Numbered from the stretch's first letter, positions 1 to 8,198 are shown. The stretch is 18,043 bases of DNA from an uncultured Clostridia bacterium (GCA_934157205.1 CAKPHJ010000025.1:1-18043), one strand, 5' to 3'. Made by a program: numbers and translations. Notes: generated by a model from the sequence alone, not told the origin.

Positions 1-153
1 AAAGGAGAAAAATCAAAATTAGAAGAAAAACAAAAAGAAGCAAGAGAGCAAATTGAAAGATACAGCGAATTTGAAGAAATAAAAGAAATAGAAGGATTAA
101 GAAAATACACAATAGTTGTAGCAACAGATGAAATTTATGTAGAAGAAATTTAA
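1..153 (+). CDS. PD-(D/E)XK nuclease / AAA-ATPase-like protein, C-terminal fragment
   Basis: Only the last 50 codons are in the window; the gene starts upstream. Frame 1 is open from base 1 to a TAA at 151-153. The visible protein has a charged helix (residues REQIERYSEF) followed by a beta strand segment TIVVATDEIYVEEI. This resembles the C-terminus of the PD-(D/E)XK nuclease domain attached to AAA-ATPase-like proteins (the DUF1703-type family common in Clostridia and Bacteroidetes), in which a helix of the type 'A..Qi.rY' precedes a 'kkyvvvf.gd...' strand. None of the catalytic region is visible, so activity cannot be judged. The family call is from pattern memory over a short piece and is moderate at best. 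A hairpin terminator follows at 204-236, so the gene is not co-transcribed with gdpP. Confidence 0.55.
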   Translation, partial: KGEKSKLEEKQKEAREQIERYSEFEEIKEIEGLRKYTIVVATDEIYVEEI

Positions 154-203
154 TAATAATTTTAACATGATTTAATTTATATAAACAAGTTGTAAAAATA
201 AAT

Positions 204-236
204 GGAAACAGAAATTGTAGCTGTTTCCGTTTTTTC
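204..236 (+). terminator. Rho-independent terminator
   Basis: A perfect 8-bp stem, GGAAACAG (204-211) with CTGTTTCC (221-228), encloses a 9-base loop and is followed directly by G and a run of six T (230-235). It ends the upstream nuclease-family gene and insulates the gdpP promoter. Confidence 0.85.
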
Positions 237-347
237 TATTATAGAAAAGTTTTCTGAACTTTATATAATAGAAAAATGTTGCACATAAATTTGCTTTGTA
301 AATTTCGCACACGAATAAAAATATAATTATCTAAAGTAACAAAATTG

Positions 348-376
348 TTGAAACCTTCAAAAAAAGAGTGTATAAT
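348..376 (+). promoter_or_regulatory. Sigma-A-type promoter for the gdpP-rplI-dnaB run
   Basis: The -35 element TTGAAA (348-353) and the -10 element TATAAT (371-376) are separated by exactly 17 bases. The expected transcription start is near 383, giving a leader of about 25 bases that carries the gdpP ribosome binding site. The near-consensus match and position immediately upstream of gdpP make it convincing. Confidence 0.85.
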
Positions 377-407
377 AAAATAGTTAAAAAATAAAAAGGA
401 GAATATA

Positions 408-2423
408 ATGCCAAATAATAATAGAAAAATATTAGACAAATTAGTATCAAGAACAAAAATATATTTAGCAATAATATTCATATTACTAGTATTAATTTGT
501 TCCAAACAACCAAACTTGATAATACCATCAATAATTTTATTTTCTTTAATTGTAATATATAGTTATTATACAAACAATAAAAGAAAAAGTGTAATATCTG
601 AAACACTACAAGACTTAACACTCACAGTAGACACAGCTGCAAAAACAAGCTTAATAAATTCACCATTTCCACTTGCAATAATAGAAACAGAAGGTGGAAT
701 AGTATGGAAAAATTCTAAATTTTCATCAGAATTTGCAAATATAGACATAAAAACAAACATATTAGAATTAAGCGAAGAATTAAAAGGCGAAATAAAAATT
801 AATCCTAAAAAGAAAGACATAATAAAACAAGTAAAAATAGGAGAAAAAACATACAAAATACTTGGAAAATATCTAAATTCGAGAACAAGAAACAAAGAAA
901 AGAAAAACAAAAAAAGCTATATGGCAATCTTATATTTTATAGATGACACAGAAAATATCAAACTTCAAAAAGAGTACAAAGATTCAAAATCTTGTGTTGG
1001 GATAATTATGATAGACAATTATGAAGAAACAATGCAAAGGCTTGAAAATGAAGAAAAACCTCAGTTTACAGCTAAAATTGATAAGTGCATATACGAATGG
1101 ACAAATGAAACAAATGGGGTATTAATAAAAACAGAAAAAAATAAATATATATACTTTTTTGAGCAAAGATATTTAAATAAAATAAAAGAAGATAAATTTA
1201 GTATACTAGATAAAATAAAAGAATTAGATATAAAAGAAAAGGTACAATTTACACTAAGTATAGCAATTTCAAACGAAGGAAGTACAGATAAAGAAAAATA
1301 TAAATCAGCCGGAGAAGCAATGGATATTGTTCTAGGTAGAGGTGGAGACCAAGCAGTTATTAGAGAAAATGAAATATATAAATTTTTTGGAGGAAGAGCA
1401 CAAGAAGTAGAAAAAAGAACAAAAGTTAAAGCAAGAATTGTTGCACATGCTTTAGAAAATTTAATAAAAGATTCCAAAAAAGTTATGATAATGGGACATA
1501 ATAATCCAGATATGGATTGTATAGGTGCAAGTATGGGAATTTACAGACTTGCTAAAACATTAGAAAAAAATGTTTATATTATAAGTGAAGAAAATGCAAC
1601 ACTAACATCATTTAAAAAATCAATTGAAAAAGATGTAGAATATGAAGATGTAATAATAAATAAAGAAGTAGCTCTAGAAAATATAGATGAAGACACACTT
1701 TTAATTGTAGTAGACACACATAAAATTAATTATGTAGAAGTACCAGAACTTTTAAATAAAGTAAAAAAGATAGTAATAATTGACCATCACATAAGAAGTA
1801 CAGACTATATAGAAAATGCAACATTAACATTTCAAGAGGTTTATGCCTCATCTGCATGTGAATTGGTAACAGAATTATTACAATATGCATCAAAAAAAGT
1901 TGATTTAAAAACAATTGAAGCAGAAAGTTTATATGCGGGAATTATGATGGACACAAAAAACTTTACATTTAAAACAGGAGTTAGAACATTTGAAGCAGCA
2001 GCATATTTACGTAGATGTGGTGTAGATATAATAAAAGTAAAAAAATGGTTTCAAAGTGATTTAGCTAGTTTTAACAAAATAGCAGACATTGTTAAAACAG
2101 CAGAAATAATAAACGAAAATATTGCAATATCAATATATTACGAAAAAGCAAAAGATGCAAACTTAGTTTGTGCAAAGGCAGCAGATGAATTATTAACAAT
2201 AAGTGATATAACAGCATCTTTTGTAATAGGTAAATTAGATGACAAAATTTGTATAAGTGGTAGATCTATTGGAGACATAAATGTACAAAGAATTTTGGAA
2301 AAATTAGGTGGTGGAGGGCACATAACATTAGCAGGTGCTCAAGTTGAAGGCATGACAATAGAAGAAACAAAACAAGAATTAATTAATAGAATAAACGAGT
2401 ATTTTTCTGAAATATCAAATTAG
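408..2423 (+). CDS. gdpP: Cyclic-di-AMP phosphodiesterase GdpP (DHH/DHHA1 family)
   Basis: This membrane-bound enzyme hydrolyses the second messenger c-di-AMP to pApA, and in Firmicutes it affects potassium, osmotic and cell-wall homeostasis. The 671 residues are close to the family's usual length of about 655. Domains in order: two transmembrane helices (about residues 17-32 and 36-54), a degenerate PAS region (about 80-180), a degenerate GGDEF domain (about 190-330, with GGDQ at 312-315 in place of GGDEF), and the DHH-DHHA1 catalytic half. Visible manganese ligands are H364, D368 and D370 (HNNPDMD), D436 (VVDTH), the D459-H460-H461 motif and D515. The GGGGH loop of DHHA1 is at 634-638. All expected catalytic residues are present. 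The ATG at 408 is preceded by AAAAGGAG at about 395-401. It lies first in a run with rplI and dnaB, a common Firmicutes order. Confidence 0.95.
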   Translation: MPNNNRKILDKLVSRTKIYLAIIFILLVLICSKQPNLIIPSIILFSLIVIYSYYTNNKRKSVISETLQDLTLTVDTAAKTSLINSPFPLAIIETEGGIVWKNSKFSSEFANIDIKTNILELSEELKGEIKINPKKKDIIKQVKIGEKTYKILGKYLNSRTRNKEKKNKKSYMAILYFIDDTENIKLQKEYKDSKSCVGIIMIDNYEETMQRLENEEKPQFTAKIDKCIYEWTNETNGVLIKTEKNKYIYFFEQRYLNKIKEDKFSILDKIKELDIKEKVQFTLSIAISNEGSTDKEKYKSAGEAMDIVLGRGGDQAVIRENEIYKFFGGRAQEVEKRTKVKARIVAHALENLIKDSKKVMIMGHNNPDMDCIGASMGIYRLAKTLEKNVYIISEENATLTSFKKSIEKDVEYEDVIINKEVALENIDEDTLLIVVDTHKINYVEVPELLNKVKKIVIIDHHIRSTDYIENATLTFQEVYASSACELVTELLQYASKKVDLKTIEAESLYAGIMMDTKNFTFKTGVRTFEAAAYLRRCGVDIIKVKKWFQSDLASFNKIADIVKTAEIINENIAISIYYEKAKDANLVCAKAADELLTISDITASFVIGKLDDKICISGRSIGDINVQRILEKLGGGGHITLAGAQVEGMTIEETKQELINRINEYFSEISN

Positions 2424-2477
2424 TAATATTTCAAAAAATAAAAATTAAATATAATAAAAAAGAAAGAAGGTAATAAA

Positions 2478-2924
2478 ATGAAAGTAATTTTAAAATCAGA
2501 TATAAAAGGTGTAGGTAAAAAAAATGAAGTTATAAATGCATCAGATGGATATGCACGTAACTTTTTATTTCCAAAAGGATTAGCTGTTGAAGCAAATAAT
2601 GAAAATATGTCAAAATTAAAAGCAAAGCAAAATTCAGTTAAATTTCAAAAACAACAAGAAAAAGAAGAAGCAATAAAAATTAAAGAAAAACTAGAAAAAA
2701 TATCTTTAAGTATAAAAGTAAAAGCAGGAGAAAATGGTAAAATTTTTGGTGGTGTTTCAAGCAAAGAAATAGCACAAGAATTAGAAAAAGAATACAAAAT
2801 TGTAGTAGATAAAAAGAAAATAGACTTAAAAGAAACAATAAAAACATTAGGAACAAGAACAATTGAAATAAAATTATTTGAAGGTGTTATAGGTAAATTA
2901 AAAATTAACGTAATATCAGAATAA
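2478..2924 (+). CDS. rplI: 50S ribosomal protein L9
   Basis: L9 binds 23S rRNA domain V at the base of the L1 stalk and helps hold the reading frame. The 148 residues match the family length. The N-terminal RNA-binding domain carries the L9 signature (G-V-G-K-K-N-E-V at residues 11-18, then DGYARNFLFPKGLA at about 23-36). A long connecting helix rich in Lys, Glu and Gln (about 41-75) follows, then the C-terminal domain with GKIFGGVSSKEIA (about 87-99). The start is preceded by AGAAGG at 2465-2470. It sits 54 bases after gdpP with no terminator between and 29 bases before dnaB, so co-transcription is likely. Confidence 0.97.
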   Translation: MKVILKSDIKGVGKKNEVINASDGYARNFLFPKGLAVEANNENMSKLKAKQNSVKFQKQQEKEEAIKIKEKLEKISLSIKVKAGENGKIFGGVSSKEIAQELEKEYKIVVDKKKIDLKETIKTLGTRTIEIKLFEGVIGKLKINVISE

Positions 2925-2953
2925 AAAAGAAATGAAAGGAGATAAGGTCTAAG

Positions 2954-4288
2954 ATGGAGCTAGGAAAGGTACCACCACATGATATTGAAGCAGAGCAAGC
3001 TATTTTAGGTAGTATGTTAACAGACAAAGATGCTGTAATTTCTGCAATTGAAGTACTAAAAGAAGAAGACTTTTATAGAGAAGACAATAAAATAATATAT
3101 TCTGCAATAATAAATTTATATAATAGAGCCGAACCAATAGACATTATAACAGTAAAAAATGAGCTTACTTCAATGGGAAAATTTGAACAAGTAGGTGGAC
3201 TAGAGTACTTAGCAGAATTACCAGACAAAGTACCAACTACTGCAAATGCAATGAAATACATAAAAATAGTGGAAGAAAAATCTACATTAAGAAATTTAAT
3301 AAAAACAGCAAATGAAATAATAGACTTAGGATATGACCCTACAGAAGATGTAGATGATATTATGGAATCTTCTGAAAAAAAAATATTTAATATAATGCAA
3401 AACAAAAACCAAAAAGGTTATACACCAATAAAAGATGTATTAGTTGATAGTTTTACACAATTAGAAGAATTATACAATAAAAAACAACATATAACAGGTG
3501 TACCATCTGGTTTTACTGAACTTGACTATAAAACAGCTGGTTTTCATGGTTCAGAATTAATCTTAATTGCAGCAAGACCAGCAATGGGAAAAACAGCATT
3601 TGCTTTAAATATTGCAACTAATGCAGCAGTTAGAGCAAATGTTCCTGTAGCATTATTTAGCCTAGAAATGTCTAAAGAACAGTTAGTAAACAGAATTTTA
3701 TGTAGTGAAGCTATGGTAGACAGCAATAAAGTTAGAACTGGTAAACTTGAAGAAGATGACTGGACAAAACTTGCTGGTGCAATAGGACCATTATCAGAAG
3801 CAGAAATATATATAGATGATACACCAGGTATATCTGTTATGGAAATAAGAGCAAAATGCAGAAAATTAAAATTAGAAAAAAATATTGGAATGGTTGTAAT
3901 TGACTATTTACAATTGGTACAAGGAAGTAATAAAAGAAATGGAAGCCGTGAACAAGAAATATCAGAAATAAGTAGATCATTAAAAATTCTTGCAAAAGAA
4001 ATAGGAGTGCCAGTAATTGCACTGTCACAGTTGTCAAGAGCGGTAGAGCAAAGACCAGACCATAGACCAATGCTTTCAGACTTAAGAGAATCAGGAGCAA
4101 TAGAGCAAGATGCCGACATTGTAATGTTTTTATATAGAGATGACTATTATAATGAAGATAGTGAAAAAAAAGATATAGCAGAAGTCATACTTGCAAAACA
4201 TAGAGGAGGTTCGACAGGTACAGTTGAATTATTATGGCTTGGAAGCTATACAAAATTTGTTAATTTAGAAAGAAGATTTGATGACTAA
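2954..4288 (+). CDS. dnaB: Replicative DNA helicase DnaB (DnaC in Bacillus naming)
   Basis: This hexameric RecA-fold helicase unwinds DNA 5' to 3' at the replication fork. The 444 residues match the usual length, with no intein. The N-terminal domain begins with the typical PPHDIEAEQAILGSML stretch (about residues 7-22). After a linker at about 150-175 the C-terminal ATPase domain shows Walker A ARPAMGKT (207-214), a FSLEMS segment (H2 motif), and Walker B with VVIDYLQL around D317. A late SGAIEQDADIVMFL segment is also typical of the family. The start follows AAAGGAG at 2935-2941 with a long spacing of 12 bases; a weaker AAGG lies at 2944-2947. It appears to be co-transcribed with rplI. Confidence 0.97.
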   Translation: MELGKVPPHDIEAEQAILGSMLTDKDAVISAIEVLKEEDFYREDNKIIYSAIINLYNRAEPIDIITVKNELTSMGKFEQVGGLEYLAELPDKVPTTANAMKYIKIVEEKSTLRNLIKTANEIIDLGYDPTEDVDDIMESSEKKIFNIMQNKNQKGYTPIKDVLVDSFTQLEELYNKKQHITGVPSGFTELDYKTAGFHGSELILIAARPAMGKTAFALNIATNAAVRANVPVALFSLEMSKEQLVNRILCSEAMVDSNKVRTGKLEEDDWTKLAGAIGPLSEAEIYIDDTPGISVMEIRAKCRKLKLEKNIGMVVIDYLQLVQGSNKRNGSREQEISEISRSLKILAKEIGVPVIALSQLSRAVEQRPDHRPMLSDLRESGAIEQDADIVMFLYRDDYYNEDSEKKDIAEVILAKHRGGSTGTVELLWLGSYTKFVNLERRFDD

Positions 4289-4323
4289 AAAATAATCAAA
4301 ATTTAATAAAAAGGTAGAAATTA

Positions 4324-5352
4324 ATGAGAAAAGAAACTTTTAATCTAGAAACAAAAGTATTACAAACAATAAAAAAATTTAATTTAATAAAAAATAATGA
4401 TAAAATAGTTTTAGGAGTATCTGGAGGACCAGATTCAATATGTATGCTTGAAATTTTAAAAAATATTATTACAACAAAAAAAGAATTTAACAATGTAAAA
4501 ATTATAGTTGTACATATAAATCATATGATCAGAAAAGAAGCTATTAAAGATGAAAATTATGTAAAAAACTATTGCAATAAAAATAACATTGAATTTTATT
4601 CAAAAAGTATAGATGTACAAAAACTTGCCAATAATAATAAAATAGGAACAGAAGAAGCTGGAAGAAATGCAAGATACAACTTTTTTAATGAAATTCTAGA
4701 AAAAACAAACAGTAATAAAATAGCAATTGCACATAATAAAAACGACAAAATAGAAACAATAATTATGCATATATTAAGAGGAAGTGGAATAAAAGGGCTA
4801 ATTGGAATTGAAGCAAAAAGAAACCAATATATAAGACCACTTATAGAATGTGAAAGAAAAGAAATAGAAAAATATTGTGAACAAAAAAAATTAAATCCTT
4901 GTATAGATAAAACCAATTTTGAAAATATTTATACAAGAAATAAAATTAGAAATGTTGTTATTCCGTATGTTCAGAAGGAATTTAATCCAAACATAATAAA
5001 AACAATTGACAGATTATCATACTTGGTTTCAGAAGAAGAAGAATATATGGAAAAGCAAACAAAAGATGCATATTATCAAATATTAATAGAATATAATAAA
5101 AATAGCGTAATATTAGACCTAAAAAAATTTAATATGTTAGAAAAAGCAATAAAAGCAAGAGTTGTAAGATATGCAATATATACCATTTTAGGAAATAACA
5201 ATCAAATAGAATTAATACATATAGAAGATATAATAAAATTATGTGAAAATAACATTGGAAACAAATATTTAACACCAAACAAAAATATTAAAGTATTAAT
5301 TAAAAATAAAAAAATTTATTATATGTTAGAAAAGAAACAATCTAGTACGTAA
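4324..5352 (+). CDS. tilS: tRNA(Ile)-lysidine synthetase TilS, short form
   Basis: TilS attaches lysine to C34 of the CAU anticodon of a minor tRNA-Ile, changing it to read AUA; this matters in a genome that uses ATA heavily, as here. The ATP-pyrophosphatase loop SGGPDS is at residues 33-38, followed by VVHINHMIR (about 62-70). The segments EEAGRNARYNFF and AIAHNKNDKIETIIMHILRGSGIKGL and a later CIDKTNFENIYTRNKIR are typical of the N-terminal catalytic domain. The protein has 342 residues, whereas many Firmicutes TilS have about 430-470. It ends soon after the middle domain and so appears to lack the C-terminal tRNA-binding domain, as in Aquifex-type short TilS. AAAAAGGT at about 4308-4315 precedes the ATG, 35 bases after dnaB. 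No hpt gene follows before ftsH. Confidence 0.9.
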   Translation: MRKETFNLETKVLQTIKKFNLIKNNDKIVLGVSGGPDSICMLEILKNIITTKKEFNNVKIIVVHINHMIRKEAIKDENYVKNYCNKNNIEFYSKSIDVQKLANNNKIGTEEAGRNARYNFFNEILEKTNSNKIAIAHNKNDKIETIIMHILRGSGIKGLIGIEAKRNQYIRPLIECERKEIEKYCEQKKLNPCIDKTNFENIYTRNKIRNVVIPYVQKEFNPNIIKTIDRLSYLVSEEEEYMEKQTKDAYYQILIEYNKNSVILDLKKFNMLEKAIKARVVRYAIYTILGNNNQIELIHIEDIIKLCENNIGNKYLTPNKNIKVLIKNKKIYYMLEKKQSST

Positions 5353-5411
5353 AGCCGTAATAATTGATAATAAAAGCAAAAAAATGTAATAAAAAAGTCA
5401 TAAAAAAAAGC

Positions 5412-5440
5412 TTGCAAAAGAAAAATCATTATGTTATAAA
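5412..5440 (+). promoter_or_regulatory. Probable sigma-A-type promoter for ftsH
   Basis: TTGCAA (5412-5417) and TATAAA (5435-5440) are 17 bases apart in the 125-base gap between tilS and ftsH. This predicts a leader of about 30 bases that includes the strong GAGGAGG ribosome binding site. No terminator is visible after tilS, so ftsH may also receive read-through. Confidence 0.65.
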
Positions 5441-5477
5441 AGCAATGTGAAATTTAAAAACATGAGGAGGAATTATT

Positions 5478-7283
5478 TTGAAAAATGGAATTAAAACATT
5501 AGCCACATGGTTAATAATAGGAATAATTGTTTTTGCGGTGTTAGCATCTATTGTAGAAAATAATGATTCAAAATTAAAATATTCAGAATTAATAGCAGAC
5601 ATAAATGCTGGAAAAGTAGAAGCTATACAAATAGAAGCTGACGGAAAAACAGCAACAGTTGCATTAAAAGATGATAGAATTAAAAAAGAAGTAAATATAC
5701 CAAACATGGAAAACTTTATGTCATACACTGAAGAATTCTTAAAAGAAGGTGCATTTACATTAGAAGAAAAATCTGAATCAATATTTATAACAATAATAAG
5801 TCTTCTTACACCATTTGGACTACTAATAATATTCTTTATATTCTGGTTCTTTATGATGGGTGGAGCTGGAAATGGAAATGCAGGAAGCAAAACAATGTCA
5901 TTTGGAAAAGCAAAAGCAAGAATGATGACACCAGCCGAAAAAAACAAAATAACATTTGAAGATGTAGCTGGTGTAGACGAAGAAAAAGAAGAACTAGAAG
6001 AAATAGTACAATTTCTAAAAAATCCAAAAAAATTCACAGACATGGGAGCAAGAATTCCAAAAGGAGTATTACTTGTAGGTCAACCAGGAACAGGAAAAAC
6101 ACTTTTAGCAAAAGCAGTAGCAGGAGAAGCAGGAGTACCATTTTTTATAATAAGTGGATCAGACTTTGTAGAAATGTTTGTTGGTGTTGGTGCATCACGT
6201 GTTAGAGATTTATTTGAACAAGCCAAGAAAAACAGTCCATGTATAATATTCATAGACGAAATAGATGCAGTTGGTCGTCAAAGAGGAGCTGGACTTGGTG
6301 GAGGACATGATGAAAGAGAACAAACATTAAACCAATTATTAGTAGAAATGGATGGATTTGCAGAAAACGAAGGAGTAATAGTATTAGCTGCAACAAATAG
6401 ACCAGACGTATTAGACAAAGCATTATTAAGAGCTGGAAGATTTGACAGACAAATAGTAGTAGGTTTGCCAGATGTTAAAGCAAGAGAACAAATATTAGAA
6501 GTACATTCAAGAAAGAAAAAGCTAGCTGATGATGTTGACTTAAAAGTAATAGCAAAAAATACATCAGGTTTTGCTGGAGCAGACCTTGAAAATACATTAA
6601 ATGAGGCTGCATTATTAGCAGCAAGAAGAAACCTTAACGAAATAGGCATGAAAGAAATAGAAGATGCCATGGTAAAAGTTACTATGGGACCAGAAAAGAA
6701 AACAAGAGTAAGAAGTAAAAAAGAAAATAAACTAGTAGCATATCATGAAGCTGGTCATGCAGTTGTTAGTCATTTCCTAGAAACACAAGATCCAGTACAT
6801 CAAATATCTATTGTACCACGTGGAATGGCTGGGGGATATACAATGTATAGACCAACAGAAGACAAATCATTTATGTCAAAAACTGAAATGGAAGAAAATA
6901 TTGTATCATTACTTGGAGGAAGAGTAGCAGAAAGTATAATATTAGATGACATTTCAACAGGTGCATCAAATGATATAGAAAGAGCAACAAAAATAGCAAG
7001 AAGTATGGTTACAAAATACGGAATGAGTGAAAGAATAGGAGCAATAATGCTTGGTTCAAATCAGGAAGAAGTATTTTTAGGAAGAGATTTAGCACAAGCT
7101 AGAGAATATTCAGAAGAAACAGCAGCAATAATAGACGAAGAAACAAAAAGAATTGTTGACACAGGATACAACAGAGCAAAACAAATATTAACAGATAACA
7201 TAGATAAACTACACGCAGTAGCAGGAATACTATTAGAAAAAGAAAAAATAGAAGCAGACGAATTCGAAGCAATATTTGGATAA
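5478..7283 (+). CDS. ftsH: ATP-dependent zinc metalloprotease FtsH
   Basis: FtsH is a hexameric membrane-anchored AAA+ protease that degrades misfolded membrane proteins and selected regulators. The 601 residues show an N-terminal transmembrane helix (about 7-25), an extracytoplasmic domain, and a second helix (about 102-127). The AAA domain has Walker A GQPGTGKT (201-208), the pore motif FVGVG, Walker B IFIDEID with D260-E261, and an arginine-finger region RPDVLDKALLRAGRFDRQ. The protease domain has the zinc motif HEAGH (423-427), and the third ligand is probably D499 in GASND. The chosen start is TTG at 5478: GGAGG at 5466-5470 sits 7 bases upstream, and the residues after it form the expected short cytoplasmic lead into the first helix. 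The gene order tilS-ftsH is conserved in Firmicutes, usually with hpt between. Confidence 0.97.
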   Translation: MKNGIKTLATWLIIGIIVFAVLASIVENNDSKLKYSELIADINAGKVEAIQIEADGKTATVALKDDRIKKEVNIPNMENFMSYTEEFLKEGAFTLEEKSESIFITIISLLTPFGLLIIFFIFWFFMMGGAGNGNAGSKTMSFGKAKARMMTPAEKNKITFEDVAGVDEEKEELEEIVQFLKNPKKFTDMGARIPKGVLLVGQPGTGKTLLAKAVAGEAGVPFFIISGSDFVEMFVGVGASRVRDLFEQAKKNSPCIIFIDEIDAVGRQRGAGLGGGHDEREQTLNQLLVEMDGFAENEGVIVLAATNRPDVLDKALLRAGRFDRQIVVGLPDVKAREQILEVHSRKKKLADDVDLKVIAKNTSGFAGADLENTLNEAALLAARRNLNEIGMKEIEDAMVKVTMGPEKKTRVRSKKENKLVAYHEAGHAVVSHFLETQDPVHQISIVPRGMAGGYTMYRPTEDKSFMSKTEMEENIVSLLGGRVAESIILDDISTGASNDIERATKIARSMVTKYGMSERIGAIMLGSNQEEVFLGRDLAQAREYSEETAAIIDEETKRIVDTGYNRAKQILTDNIDKLHAVAGILLEKEKIEADEFEAIFG

Positions 7284-7314
7284 AATTTGCATAAATTCTA
7301 AAGGAGTGTTAAAA

Positions 7315-7836
7315 ATGCATTATGCAGATATAAAAAAAGCAGACATAGCAAATGGTGTAGGAGTTAGAATTTCAGTATTTGTAAGCGGATGTAATCATCA
7401 CTGCAAAAATTGTTTTAATAGTGAAGCATGGGATTTTAACTATGGAAAAGAATTTACAAAAAAAGAAATAGATAAAATAATAAAAGAGATGGATCATCCA
7501 TATATATCTGGTTTATCACTTTTAGGAGGAGAACCACTAGAACACGTTAATCAACAGGGGTTATTACCATTAGTAAAAAAAGTAAAAGAAAAATTTCCAG
7601 ACAAAAACATTTGGTGTTACACAGGATATAAATTTGACACTGATGTTATGGGAAAAATGTATAAAACATGGAAAGAAACGCCAGAACTATTATCATACTT
7701 AGATGTAGTAGTAGACGGTAAGTTTGAAGAAGAAAAAAAAGACATAAAACTAAGATTTAAAGGTTCAAGCAACCAAAGAATAATAGATGTAAAAAAATCA
7801 TTAAAAGAAGACAAAGCAATATTATTTGAATTCTAA
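7315..7836 (+). CDS. nrdG: Anaerobic ribonucleoside-triphosphate reductase activating protein NrdG
   Basis: NrdG is a radical-SAM enzyme that uses a [4Fe-4S] cluster and S-adenosylmethionine to install the glycyl radical on the class III ribonucleotide reductase NrdD. The cluster motif is C26-x3-C30-x2-C33 (SGCNHHCKNC), followed by FNSEAWDF, and a GGEP motif at LLGGEPL. The 173 residues fit the family. An upstream in-frame ATG at 7276 overlaps ftsH, but AAAGGAG at 7300-7306 points to the ATG at 7315, which also gives the usual NrdG N-terminus. It begins 31 bases after ftsH. No nrdD partner is in the window, so it acts on an enzyme encoded elsewhere. Its presence supports anaerobic growth. Confidence 0.93.
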   Translation: MHYADIKKADIANGVGVRISVFVSGCNHHCKNCFNSEAWDFNYGKEFTKKEIDKIIKEMDHPYISGLSLLGGEPLEHVNQQGLLPLVKKVKEKFPDKNIWCYTGYKFDTDVMGKMYKTWKETPELLSYLDVVVDGKFEEEKKDIKLRFKGSSNQRIIDVKKSLKEDKAILFEF

Positions 7837-7839
7837 CTA

Positions 7840-7868
7840 TTGACAAGTCAAAACCTTTAATGTATAAT
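7840..7868 (+). promoter_or_regulatory. Consensus sigma-A promoter for rpsU
   Basis: TTGACA (7840-7845) and TATAAT (7863-7868) are both perfect matches, with a 17-base spacer. It begins four bases after the nrdG stop codon. This is the best promoter in the window and predicts strong transcription from about 7875, with a leader of about 56 bases before rpsU. Confidence 0.92.
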
Positions 7869-7893
7869 ATACAATGTTAAAAGGGTTATCCCA

Positions 7894-7924
7894 CATACAG
7901 TTTCGTATGGACCGGAAGGAGGGG
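7894..7924 (+). promoter_or_regulatory. rpsU leader: small hairpin next to a very strong ribosome binding site
   Basis: In the short rpsU leader, CATAC (7894-7898) can pair with GTATG (7905-7909) across a 6-base loop. It ends just upstream of the extended Shine-Dalgarno AAGGAGGGG (7916-7924). A CCC at 7890-7892 could alternatively pair with the GGGG of the binding site. These pairings are visible; any regulatory role, such as autogenous control by S21, is inference. Confidence 0.35.
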
Positions 7925-7930
7925 AATTAA

Positions 7931-8101
7931 ATGTCAGAGATAAAAGTTAATAATGGTAATATAGAAGATGCCTTAAAAAGATTTAAAAGACAATGTGCTA
8001 GAAATGGAGTTTTACAAGAAGTTCGTAAAAGAGAACACTATGAAAAACCAAGTGTAAAAAGAAAGAAAAAATCAGAGGCAGCAAGAAAGAGAAAATTTTA
8101 A
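7931..8101 (+). CDS. rpsU: 30S ribosomal protein S21
   Basis: S21 is a small, highly basic protein of the 30S platform, near the 3' end of 16S rRNA, involved in initiation. The 56-residue product begins MSEIKV, contains the family core ALKRFKRQCARNGVLQEVRKRE (about residues 14-35) followed by HYEKPS, and ends in a Lys/Arg-rich tail. All are typical of Firmicutes S21. The ATG at 7931 is six bases downstream of AAGGAGGGG. It is a single-gene unit with its own consensus promoter and a strong terminator at 8118-8148. Confidence 0.96.
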   Translation: MSEIKVNNGNIEDALKRFKRQCARNGVLQEVRKREHYEKPSVKRKKKSEAARKRKF

Positions 8102-8117
8102 AAATTTACTAAAAATG

Positions 8118-8148
8118 TGGAAGGCGTTTCAAACCTTCCATTTTTTTT
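8118..8148 (+). terminator. Rho-independent terminator of rpsU
   Basis: TGGAAGG (8118-8124) pairs with CCTTCCA (8134-8140) around a 9-base loop, followed by eight T residues (8141-8148). It lies 16 bases after the rpsU stop. Confidence 0.93.
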
Positions 8149-8186
8149 ATATATTATGAAAGTTGCATAACTTTCATAACATATAA
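8147..8186. repeat. Long inverted repeat (18-bp arms with one mismatch)
   Basis: The core is a perfect 11-bp inverted repeat, TTATGAAAGTT (8154-8164) and AACTTTCATAA (8169-8179), around a 4-base GCAT loop. Past one mismatch (A8153/C8180) the pairing continues for six more A/T pairs to 8147 and 8186. It starts inside the T tract of the rpsU terminator and has no T tract of its own on either side, so it does not look like a second terminator. It could be an RNA hairpin, a cruciform, or a dyad operator for the downstream M16 genes; the function is unknown. Confidence 0.75.
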
Positions 8187-8198
8187 AACAACAATAAG

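Noticed and set aside
239..505. Minus-strand open frame overlapping the gdpP promoter and start
   Set aside because: It overlaps the promoter and the coding start of gdpP and has the hydrophobic composition of A/T-rich antisense sequence; no family is recognised.
566..910. Minus-strand open frame inside gdpP, as an example of many antisense frames
   Set aside because: It lies opposite a clearly conserved gene, is rich in Phe/Leu/Ser as expected from the complement of A-rich coding, and has no convincing ribosome binding site or family resemblance.
7276..7314. Upstream in-frame ATG for nrdG overlapping the end of ftsH
   Set aside because: It has no ribosome binding site, while AAAGGAG at 7300-7306 is well placed for the ATG at 7315, and the extra 13 residues do not fit the NrdG N-terminus.
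8118..8186. Two tandem terminators after rpsU
   Set aside because: The second hairpin has no T tract on either strand, so only the first is called a terminator.
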